This document shows, piece after piece, positions 25,001 to 35,513 of a DNA stretch of 64,000 nt; positions within the stretch are counted from its first letter, which is position 1, and each line of letters opens with the position of its first letter. Location: the NCBI GenBank assembly GCA_024734555.1, contig JANPWX010000473.1, forward strand, positions 464,170-528,169, read 5' to 3'. Source of the DNA: Trochalopteron elliotii (taxonomy: Eukaryota; Chordata; Aves; Passeriformes; Leiothrichidae). The notes beneath the pieces were generated by a model. The model did not search any database. It worked only from the letters and a program-made list of their open reading frames with translations, and was not told the origin of the DNA. The translations under genes and the position numbers were made by a program.

Positions 25001-28000
25001 AAATACCAGTGGAAGTTCTAGGTATTGCTTGCTGTAGGGAGAACTATCACACAGGTATTATAAATCTCTGGAGGTTTCCTGTGCTTCTGGCTTGCAATGA
25101 ACAAATCTTTCAAGAATGCCTCCCTCAGGGCAGGAGGGTCTTGTGATGGGAGGTTGAACAGTTCTGTCTGTTCTAAGATTAGATGAAATCACCCTTTTCC
25201 CCCTTAATTTTCTCTGGTGTAAAGGAATCAAAGATTACTTTTTCTGTTTGCAAACTAGAACTCTAACTTTTGGGTTTGCCTTTTTTTTCCTGTTTCACAT
25301 GAAAATACCCTGGTGATTCTTGATGTTGCTGAGAACTTGGAGTCATTAGTTTGTGTGGGTGAGCATTCTGTTGTAGCTTTCATACCAAAAAAAAAGCTGC
25401 ATGCAGCAGGATTACTCTTTGAACCAGAGTGTTAACTGAGAGATTTGGGTCTCATCCATCACCCAAACGTGAGGCAGTCTGCTTGCACTTATAATAAAGA
25501 ACAAATGTTTGGTCTGGAGGTCAGTATTTTTGGATTCACAGTGCACTTAGTTAGATCAAGGTCTCATCTGGGGTTAAAATCAATATTGCAAATTGCAGCT
25601 TAAATGGCAAAGAATATGTTTCCATCTATGTAATATTTTAGGTACAGTAGTCTTAATGTATAACTAGGTCAGTTCCATTAAGATGTAATTTCATTAGGGG
25701 ACCATAACTGCAACTGGAATTTGGCCACTAGATGATTTTTTTTTTTTGTCTAATACAACTGTACAGACATGCATCACTCTTGGATGCTGCTCACTTGGGT
25801 AGTTCTGCATTAGAACAACAACCCAGTGATCAGACAGTGCACTCCACAAGGCAGTTTGAAGGAAATCAGTAAAAAATACTTGTCTGTAGGGAATGCTTCT
25901 GGTTTTGAACTGTCACAAGAATACCTGTCAAAGTAGTACAGTAAAGCACTTGAACATTTAACTCTGAAACAGAGACCTCCAGTTTAATGCACTTGCACAG
26001 GTACATATGCAAGTAGCGTCTTTAGCAGTAGAGCCTTCAGGCTCTCTTTCAAAAAGGACGTGAGACAAAACATATGACTTTGAGGAGCTTTGCTTCACCT
26101 TTTGTAACATGGCAAATCTGAGCAGGGTTGACCATAAAAGACTTTAGAAGTCTTGGAATAAGGAGATGAAAGCATTGTTCAGAAGAAGGCACTTCTTCTG
26201 CATTCATGCTGGCTAAGGTACATGTCTGTCCCCAAGCATGGTGCATGCAGGAGTGGCAGATGAGGAGGAAAGGGAAAGTAATCTCAAAATCTTGAAAAAG
26301 GAGGAAGACTGTGGGATGGCTTTTATGTAATCCTCTGTAAGGATTAATTTCTCATGCACACCAGTCATACTGAGCTTTGTAGCTGAGTGTGATGCTGTTT
26401 ACAAAGCGTGTCTCTGTCTGCTGATGGCTGGACTATGGGTTCAGTCATCTGACTCTCCTCACTGTTGAGCCAGAAGGGGCTGTGCACAGACTGGGAAACT
26501 TTATTTTGTGTTTCATCCCCACTGCCCTTTCTGAGGGCATCATCCAGCACTGCCATTCTGCACAGAACACAATCTGCATTTCTCCACTTTCAGTGCAGAG
26601 TTGGGGAGGACAAACAGCCAAAGCTGCAGGCAGGTGAGGAGCTCTGGCCTTCTCTTGTCTGTGGGGGCCTTAAAAAGCCCCAGCTTGCTGACAAGGATCT
26701 GCTCTATGTTTACGGAGGAAGTCTGGGGAGAGAGAAGATCATAACTGGGCAGCAGCTGCTCTGGATGACTTGCTTCCCTGGAAACCTGGCAGCTCTCCAA
26801 GTCAAAATCTGAATAGGAGTTAAACTGCTCAGAGCATTAATTCCCCTTATAGTCATCAGCCTGCTCTTTCCCTCCCTTTTCCCACCAGAGCCCTGCTCAG
26901 CAGAAGTGAGCTTTCCTCTGCCCATGCAGGTTTTGGAGGGTTCATGCTGGCAGCAGAGGCAGGGCAGACATCCAGCACTGTGGGCTTTGTCTCCAGGACC
27001 TGCTGCTGGTGGCAGCAAACAGGGGACCAGGACACTGGTGGGTGACTCTTATGTCTTCTGTGGGCCCTGCCACTGGACACAGACTGATCTTATGAGGAGT
27101 TAAGCACTGCAAGTAAAAGGGGGTTTTTTGTGACTGTATTGATATTTGGGGATTCCTGTTTACATGGAAGGCTTTCCTGTGAATTTCCAGTTACATGTCA
27201 GCATCCTAGGACAACCTTCTACTGCCTTTTGGTGACTTGGATATCCTCCCCTCCCTCTCCCCCTGGTATTCCACATGAGCACAACTTTCTTGGCAGCTTT
27301 TCAGGACTCCCCAGCTCATTATTGGGTCCTCTTGAAGTTGCAAAAATCAGTTTTATGTCCCTTGAATATTTATACACAGAATGTTTTAAATCTTCCTGTT
27401 TTAATCATGATTTAATCTGGGAAATTTTTAAGTACCTTTTAAATCATCCTGTTTACTTCTTGCTGCTTTGTGTAACAGTTTTGTCTTCAGTTTTCAGTTA
27501 ATGTACAACATGACTCATGTAATTCAAAAATACTGCGAAGAGGAAAAAATAAAATTTCTACCTGTTGGCAAGTGAAGAGAGTTAACCTGGATATGAATCA
27601 ATATCTGTTGAAGAAATCTTGATGTTTATTTTGTCAAGATACATAAAAAAGCAGTCTAAAATAAAACAAGAATGAATCATACAGCCACTATGTGCTTACA
27701 AGTTTTCTGCCTATGGAGGCAGTAACAACAGCAGCCCAGACAGTTTCTTAAGGCTTTTCCTGCTCTTCTGTGCCCTCTATTTTTGATCATCTACCAAAGC
27801 TCGTGAATAGTGCCAAATCAAATAGTACAGCATCTCCATAAGTCTGCTCTTGGAAGCTAAGGAATTCAGCAGTTGAAGTGCAATGCCAGATATAAAAGAA
27901 GCAATTATAGTGGATTTCCAGGAGTTTCGTTTTAATAACTTTAATATTTGCATAACATATATTTTGAGGCTTCTTTTATAACTGTCCTTCTGCTTTATGT

Positions 28001-28409
28001 ATGATTTATCCACAAAATTTTGATCTATATGATCTTGCAAAACACATGGGGCTTTTACTTGTTCACTTTTTGTATTTTTTTAAAGTTCTCAAATGCCATA
28101 CAAAGTTGGAAGCCTATTTCTGTGCACACAAGCACTGGTAACTGAAGCACAATGTTGACTGCTGAGAGAGAACCTTTGCAGAAGGAAGATTTTGAGTACA
28201 GAACACCACCTTGCAAGTATTTCTCATCCTTCAGACTTACACAGAAGCCTTCTCAAGTGTCCAGTCCTTCTTACTTAATAACAACTAAGAAAACATCTGA
28301 TGTGAAACCCTACAGGTTTGCATGCTTTAGACAATGAAATAAATTAATGGGGTAATGGCATTGTTTAGAATGAAAGTAAGAAAACTTGAACTTCTCTCAT
28401 TGAATTGCA
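22085..28409. other. Mostly unique DNA with simple repeats; no supported gene
   Basis: A small dyad TGTAATA-ATTCC-TATTACA lies at 22297-22315 inside a conserved-looking stretch. A TATA/TATG simple repeat occupies about 23358-23394, and a T16 run 24676-24691. The interval 26460-27100 is GC-richer, with opposed open frames of 86 to 115 codons that I cannot identify. It includes an acceptor-like CTTTCAG and a donor-like GCAG/GTGAGG enclosing 40 bases at 26594-26633. Confidence 0.45.
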
Positions 28410-28720
28410 GTGTGGGCACAATTTGAAGTAAAATTCATCTCACGGTGATCAGCCATCGAAAATCTGCTCTCCATTTAATGTTCAGGAGCACAAAGAGGAG
28501 CTTTGCCCAAAATGAAACTATTTTTAGATATACATTAGTGAACAGCCACACTCTCTCGGGGTCTAGAAAGCCAGAGTCCATTTGCAGTGATTTAACATGC
28601 TGCTTGCTTAAATTCTAGGTGAGGGGGCAGGGAAAATCTAACTTGAAACTCGATTACAGCATGACAAGATTAGGGGAATAAATGAGCAAAATCGATTTCG
28701 CATTTACTGATCTTCCTTGT
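28410..28720. promoter_or_regulatory. Candidate conserved non-coding element
   Basis: Within CpG-poor surroundings this stretch keeps about six CpG sites, in contexts such as CTCACGG, CATCGAAA, CTCTCGGGG, CTCGATT and ATCGATTTCGC. It also carries complex, non-repetitive sequence with homeodomain-like and ATCGAT cores. Retained CpG in AT-rich non-coding DNA is a feature of unmethylated, selected elements such as enhancers. No gene is visible in it. This is inference from composition; alignment would be decisive. Confidence 0.35.
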
Positions 28721-31700
28721 AAAGTTTACCCTTTTAACTTTGTATGTATTTTCTTATTGTTTCATAAAGAAGGCATGGTTTATTGATACCCACGTGACCT
28801 AGACCTTCCACACTGTGACTGTTTGTTACATCCCTACCACTGTGTGCAGGAGGGGAAATCTTTTCTTTGAATAGCTTTAATATGATAAAACTTCTGTCTG
28901 TTTTCTGTGTTGTTGCAGTCATTTGTACCTTGGAATACTCGACTACCATGATAAATGCAAAAATGGTTGAAGATTTCCACTTTTATGTGAAATTGACTGA
29001 AGCAGCTTTTGATGATAGTGAGCTCTAAGAACCACTAATTCAAACCAAAAAATCCTTTTTTAAATTGTACAGGGATTTTTCTTCTTGTTATTTTACTGCG
29101 TAGGCTCAAGTCTTCACTACAGTAGATCAATAAAAAACTTGTTTGCATTAACAGGGCTAACATTGCACTTGATGTAGGTGCCTGGCTGTATACAGAGGTC
29201 ACTTGCACTGGAAATGCTTGAGAGAAATCAAATATTTTACTTCCTTTGGTTGAATCTAGGGACAACTTCAATATGTAAAAAATTACTCATTTTCCCTCCA
29301 GAGACTTAGTTCTTAATTGTAGCTACTAGAGCTCTGTTTTTTATAGTCTCTGTAAGGTTTGTAGGAGTTATAATAATAATTTTAAAAATCCTAGATTTAA
29401 TTTTATTTTTAGGCTTACTGTGAAAAGTGAGTCTATCTGTCTTGGAAGTTTTGCTTCACAACAGCACAGTCAAATTCATTTCCAAGTTATTAATTCAGAA
29501 GTGTAGGAGAGGAGGGGTAGAAGCTGTTTAGCTCCTGAGATCCTGTCAGATTAAAGATAAAGAACACAGGCCATATTTGAGCCTCAGGATGTAGCTACTT
29601 GATTTAGGGTAGAATTGGTAGAATGAATTTTTAACATTTCATTTTGCAAGACTCTTTGACGTGTAAAAAATAATATTCTAAGGAATCTTTATAGTTCTGT
29701 GGAAACTCAGTGTATTTTTTACTCATGTATTTAACATGGGGGAGAGGTTTTTTCATTTAATAATTGTATGTTTTAAAGGAACAAGTTTGTAGCTTGGAGT
29801 TTTGCTAAAAAATAAAATCTACCCACATACACACATATGGGCTGTCAACCAGGTGATATGTTCTAGTCTTTTCCAGACATTTTCTCTCTGTCCTAGAGAA
29901 GTAGGATATATTGAAAAGAGAAGTAAAAGTAAAATAATTCTACTTTGCTTTGGAAAGCAACCTTTTATAATGTGTAATCCTATGTTACCACTTCCTGGAA
30001 AAAGCTTATTTTTACCTAAAATAAACTTTCTGAAATAACTCTCACCATTTGGGAAGCTTTCAACACATTGTAGGACAAAGTTTTTCTTTTTCTCTTCCAA
30101 TAATGCTTTGCACCATGCTGTGACTTGAACTTTATTTTCACATGTTGTGGGAGCATCTGAAATCCCATGCCAATCCATCTTTCCCTCCAAATCCTTGGAA
30201 GAGAATTGACAGAAAAGCAGGATATCCATAAAGGTATGTGTCCTGGTGTCTAGCTGGGCTTAAACCCACGGCAGTGTGTTAAAATACATTCTTACAGTTA
30301 TTAAGGTATAATAATGGTAGATGGCAAGACAGGATAGGCTGCAAATGGAGCTTTTTGATAACATTTCCTTGACAGAAATGCTGACTTAACATCAGGTTTA
30401 CAAGAAACTGGTGAAAGTTCTGGTGGTGAAGGGATAGATCAATTCTATTTTATGGTGTAAAACATATTGCTGGGTTTAGGTTTTTTAAACTACATACTGG
30501 GTAGGAACTCATCTAGGGGAAAATGTTTAGAAATGGAAGGAGAATGTAGAATCCAGGCATAACTATAACCTGTGTGTGGTGAGGATGTTTGATCCACAGT
30601 CTACATGTGGAAAAAGTCTGTTGTGTTTAATCTGATTTGTGATAAATGCTAATGGGTTCTTCACATTGTGCAGTTGTTTTTGCTGAAGCAGTTTGTGTAT
30701 GAATTTGCAAAATCCTGAGCCCAGTGTTTGTGAATTCAGCAGTTCATGTGAGTAATCCAAAATAACCTTGCTCAATGGAAATGTTGTTATGTCTTTCACT
30801 GATGGATTTCTTTTTCCTGAAATTTGAGTTCATATTAAGCCTCATTATGTTCAAAGAGAAAAAAAATAAAAGCCTGATCCTACAGTTCCAATTTCTTTGA
30901 ATCAAGAACTGCACAGTTTAGTCTTGATATGGCAACAGTTAATGTTATAGATTCTTGCATTCACCTTGAGCAATTATATGGTTTAATGTTTATGCAGCAA
31001 ATTATTAGGTTTGGCAATGACTCAGTCGTCAAGATTAGTTTTACACCAAATTGCTTGCAGATACCAAATGACAGGTTTTGTAATGAAAGGTTGCAATTAT
31101 TTCTAATTTCTTCAATAGTGGTCACAAATCACTGATGCTGATTCTGCCATTCGTACGTGGCTTTCTAGAATAATATCCTGGTGTGTCTGCCTTACCAGTC
31201 TTTTATTCTGTTTACAAAATTGAGTAAATCAGGTAAAGTTACAAGTGTGCAGGGGAAAATTTCAGATAAATTATCACTGCATGATCAGTGTGGGTGTTTT
31301 GGGTTTGGTTCTTTCCAGCATATTTAAGTTTTATTATTTATTTTCCCTTGCTTGTTGATGATGTTTGTTATTCCACATGCAGCCCCTCTTCGAATAATTA
31401 GAGTGAACTGCAAAAATGGGTAATTAGCCATGGGACAGTGTTATCCTGGTGTGAGTATTCTGCCCCTGGTTCTGCAGGTAGCTTAGTTTAGGGATCTGTG
31501 CATTCTGTGCTGTTGAGTGCAGCAAAAGCACTTCCAGTCTTCCCAAGCTTCTCAAATTATTCAATCCACAGAAGCTTATCACTTTGCCAAGCTCATATAA
31601 TCTCCTTATTGCAGTCAGTCTCACACAAGTAATACCATGACTTATCCTTATGCTGTCCTGGCCAATATTACCATGAATATGGAAAAATAAAAAACACATA

Positions 31701-32034
31701 AAAACCCCTTTGGTTTGTTTTGTGTCTGAACAATTCACTGCAACAGCACTGTCTGCAACAATACTAACTGGGATTGTAATGCAACTTTCTGATCAATGCT
31801 TTGTTTATGGTGCATGTCTAACTGCATTTTACAAAGGACAAAACTACTGCCAGAGAAAGCACCTAAAATCACACAAACGATTCTTTTTATTAAATACTTG
31901 TTTGATCTTATCTAAAGGTTTTGGTCAAAGCTGTATTAGCTGCTTACACCTATGCAGATCAGTATGTGCAGGTGAATGGTGAGGCTATTCTGGATTGTAT
32001 GAATATGTGATAACCTGAATCTTCAGTATGATCT
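28721..32034. other. Unique AT-rich DNA, one weak exon candidate
   Basis: After a good acceptor-like tract ending at 28918, one frame stays open for about 35 codons to a TAA at 29026-29028. This is suggestive of a terminal exon but easily due to chance. Other frames, including 136 codons on the minus strand at 29819-30229, have no recognisable family signature. Confidence 0.4.
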
Positions 32035-32447
32035 GTCCAGAGCAGGGCACAAACACGCTGAGAGGGCTGGAGCACCTCTCTTACAGCCTGAGAGTTGGGG
32101 TTGTTCACCCTGGAGAAGAGCAGGCTTCAGGGATACCTTCCAGCAGCTTTCCAGTGCCTGAAGGGGTTACAAGAGAGCTGGAGAGAGACTTATACAAGGG
32201 CATGAAGTGACAGGACAAGGGGGAGTGGCTGCACCCTGACAGAGGTCAGGGTTAGATTAGATATTGGGAAGAAATTGTTCCCTGTGAGGGTGGTGAGGCC
32301 TGGGCACAGGCTGCCCAGAGGAGCTATGGCTGGCCCATCCCTGCAAATGTTCAAGGCCAGGTTGGATGAGGCTCTGAGAAGCCTGGTTCTGTGGAAGGTG
32401 TCCTGCCCATGGCAGGGGGTTTGGAACAAGATGATCTTTAAGGTCCT
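32035..32447 (+). mobile_element. CR1 LINE body fragment, 3' tail missing
   Basis: The stretch follows the 3' third of CR1 closely: GAGGGCTGGAGCACCTCTC, GTTGTTCACCCTGGAGAAG, GACAAGGGGGAGTGGCT, GAGGGTGGTGAGGCCTGGGC, AAGGCCAGGTTGGATGAGGC and ATGATCTTTAAGGTCC in order. It lies on the plus strand and is non-coding here. The usual terminal segment ending in ATTCTATGATTCTATGA repeats is absent: the match stops at about 32447 and unrelated sequence begins. Because CR1 copies normally lose the 5' end and keep the 3' end, the loss suggests a later deletion or insertion at this joint. Confidence 0.9.
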
Positions 32448-32477
32448 CAATGGGGATATTCCTTCTTCCCCAGCAGT

Positions 32478-32765
32478 GCAGGGAGTCACGGCATGGAGGC
32501 CTTGGTCAGTTCATCACACATTGTTTCTCCCCCTGCTCAGGGAGAGGAGTCCTTCCCCAGCTCCAGCCTGGGGTCCCTCCCACAGGAGTCAGTTCTCCAT
32601 GAACTTCTCCAATGTGAGTCCATCCCATGGGCAACAGTTCTCCACAAATTGCTACTCCAGTGTGGGTCACTCTTCCAGAGGATGCATTCCTTCAGGAACA
32701 GCCTGCTCCCATGTAAGTCCCCCAAGGGCTCACAAGTCCTACCAGGAAATCTGTTCCAGCATGGC
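32478..32765 (+). mobile_element. Avian ERV LTR-like fragment
   Basis: The segment has the loose internal periodicity of a common avian LTR family: repeated CTCCA-GTG(A/G)GTC, CTCCCACAGGAGTCAGTTC, TCTCCATGAACTTCTCCAA, GGGCTCACAAGTCCTACCAG and CTGCTCCCATG phrases. No retroviral gene is present. It lies some 30 bases after the broken end of the CR1 copy, so the two may have been joined by one event. A 107-codon frame runs through it by chance. Family naming is from memory, without a database search. Confidence 0.6.
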
Positions 32766-35321
32766 CAACCCAAAATATTCTACAATTTAGACATCTCAAG
32801 TTCTTTCATATTTTGATTACTTGCAGGGAGTATCATAACTAATGACACTTGGTACAATATCGTAGAGTTAAATCAAAAACTCATGTGGAGAGCACACTCA
32901 GGGAGCTTTCATGCATGTTTTGAATAGAATTTCCTCTTTTCTTACCTGGAAGTTTAGTGATGGTGCCCCCACAGCCCCCAGAGATGGAATGTTTGCAGTG
33001 CATTTGTCTGCCCAGTACAGATATTCTTCTAAATGGAAAGTAGAAATTAAGACTGTTGCAAAAGTCTTCTGTTCTAAGTCCTGCTCTATCATTCTTGCAA
33101 TATGTATCAACATAAATTTAAAAAAGTTCTATTTTCCTTACAGATTTGTCAGTGAAAAACTACACCAATATTATCCTTGTACAAATCACAGTCATTCTCT
33201 TGGGGTCAAACTTGTTTAACTTGCAAACAATTCTCAGATGAAGAATAATAGAAAATAAGGTGACAACAGTGAATGTTCAATAAAAAAGTTCACTGTCCTC
33301 AAACAGTTTGGGTTTCTTTGTGCTCAGCTTTTATATTTGCAAATACAGCCAATTTTTATATTATTTGATTGAAATAATTTGAAAAAGCTTTCATTTTAAC
33401 CAGTGCTTTTTAGTTTATTTTTATATGTGCACTATTTTCTCAGAAATTCATAGTTTTTCTGTTGAGAGGGAAAGTGTTTATATCCCTAAGTAAAGGGGTC
33501 GTAGAGTATAGAAACTAAAGATACATGTGACATTTCTCTGGAATGCAGTTTTTTTCTCTCAGATTTGGGATTCTCAGAGGGGATTCACACCAAGTAAAGT
33601 CTGAGACAGCCAATTCCTTCCTCTCTGTGACCATCACTTATAAGCAAGTAAGACATCTCTGCTTTAGCAGCTGAACTTTGGTGTCTGCAGTCCAATGCTG
33701 CTACACTGGAGTAGTATTGTCAGAAAATCTGTCAGTACCTTGAAAGTGACAGTGGTAGGCACTGATGACCAGACTACAGCAAAACTTTTCTGAGATGTAA
33801 CAAAGCCAGCAGTATGTGCTAAACATGGTAGTGTAAGCAATCTTCTGGCTATTTAGCACAATAGGATGAATTTTAGGAATGCATTACAGAACCTGGCTCT
33901 TCCTGATGGAAAAATAATTCCTTATGCTGCCTGGGATAGGAGAGAACAACAAAGCATTTCACAGAATATTTTGGGAAGCAGTAACCTTGTTTCTTCAGCA
34001 TATTTTATTTGCTCCAGACTTGCAGTGGCAGCTTCACTCCAAGGCACCTTGGTGCTGTGTAGCTGATGTGAGACATGACATTAAATATAAAAGAGGTAGG
34101 AAGGCTTGCAACTGCTTGCAGATGGGATACATCTCCATGTATGACCAAGCCGAGTCAGTATTACCAGGGCTTTGGCAAGCATTTCAGACCCTTTGGTGTT
34201 TTGATTTTTTGATTTTTTTCACTGTTGCCAGTTGGTTTCTGCTCCTACCTGCATTTACATGCACTGTGTTCTACCAAGCAGCCTCTGCTGATGGTCAGGA
34301 TTGAGTGTATTTTTCATTGTATTGCAAGGGGAGCAACTTTTCACTCAGATTTTTGCAATATGAATTAGATATAAAGCTGACCAAAGCTGTTAGTCCAAAG
34401 CTATATTTTTTTCTGTATTACTGTAATTTCATTTATGGGCAAGTACTTTTCTACTTCTTTCTGCTGTTTCAGTCAATTGTTTATAAAACAATTTCACTTC
34501 CAAGTAAATATCAGTAGGGGGTGAGATGAAGTCTGTATGATTTTGAAAGTCTATATAGTAATCAACAGAGATTTAATTACCCTCAATTTAATTCTTGTTT
34601 TAATTACTTCTCAAATGTTACATTAATTTTTGTCAGCTTCTTTTTGATATCTGTTTGGGTCAGGCAGAAATAGAGAGGTATCAGAAGAAAACAAAGTGGG
34701 ATGCCAACTATGTTTCTTCCCATCACTTTCTTGTGTGTAGATTTTGTTCATGAGAATGAACACCTGTTACACAGCAGAGCTGTAAATACTGCAGAATTTT
34801 CTCTCTTAAGGCTGGATGGTTTCAATTATATTATTATGTTTGAGATGTTCAGTGGCAAGAGGACTATGTCCTTCTAATGAGACTTCCTTTTAACAACTTT
34901 ACTCATCTCCAGAAACACTGGTCCCAAAGTATCAGACTTTTCTTAATCCAGAGATAAAACAGCTTTCTGAAAGGCACGCAGCCTGCAATTAACTTTTGTC
35001 TTTACTTTTATATTTTTGTAAAAGAATCAAACTTTCTCACATACCCTTGACAGCCTGAGTCATTTGATGGGGTCCTTCAAGGTAAAAGGGTCATGAAACA
35101 TCACAGAAAAAGAAGACTTCTTCAAAAACCCTAAGCCTTAACCTTTGCTAGAACTATAAATCTTTTACTTCCCAAGAAGAAACACGTGCTTTAAAATGAG
35201 CTATTTCTATCATATAGTAATAAACTAGTGTCTAATAGGGAACAGGTGTAAAATTTCTCAACAATTCTATTCTGTTTTAAAGTCTGCATTGGGGAATGTC
35301 CAGAACAAAAATGTTTTGGGA
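32766..35321. other. Unique DNA, no gene seen
   Basis: Open frames of 102 to 126 codons at 32911-33219 and 33924-34304 have no recognisable motifs. No mobile element or structured repeat was recognised. Confidence 0.5.
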
Positions 35322-35513
35322 TTTTTTGTTGTTGTTGTTGTTTTTTGTTGTTTTTTTTGTTTGTTTTGTTTTCAGTTGGTTGGTTGGTTGTGGGTTTTTT
35401 GGGGTTTTTGTGGGTTTGTTTTTGGTTGGTTTTTTGGTGGGTTTTTTTTGGGGGGAGCGGGATTTGTTTGGGGTTTTTTTTTGTTTTTTTGGGGTTTTTT
35501 TTTTTTTTTGGTG
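35322..35513 (+). repeat. 192-base G/T-only low-complexity tract
   Basis: 187 of 192 bases are G or T on the plus strand; the exceptions are at 35373, 35374, 35456, 35458 and 35462. It begins as TTG triplets, passes through GGTT repeats and ends in T-runs broken by G4 to G6 runs (35401-35404, 35450-35455, 35470-35473, 35491-35494). The strand asymmetry and four long G-runs allow a G-quadruplex or an unusual R-loop. The lysine/proline/threonine-rich minus-strand frame across it is an artefact. Confidence 0.95.

Noticed and set aside
26465..26812. 115-codon frame with an internal acceptor/donor pair bounding 40 bases at 26594-26633
   Set aside because: The splice-like pair encloses too short a segment to judge, the peptide is unrecognised, and minus-strand frames are open too.
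32275..32790. 171-codon plus-strand open frame, the longest in the window
   Set aside because: It runs through the CR1 3' untranslated region and the LTR-like segment, both non-coding in their families.
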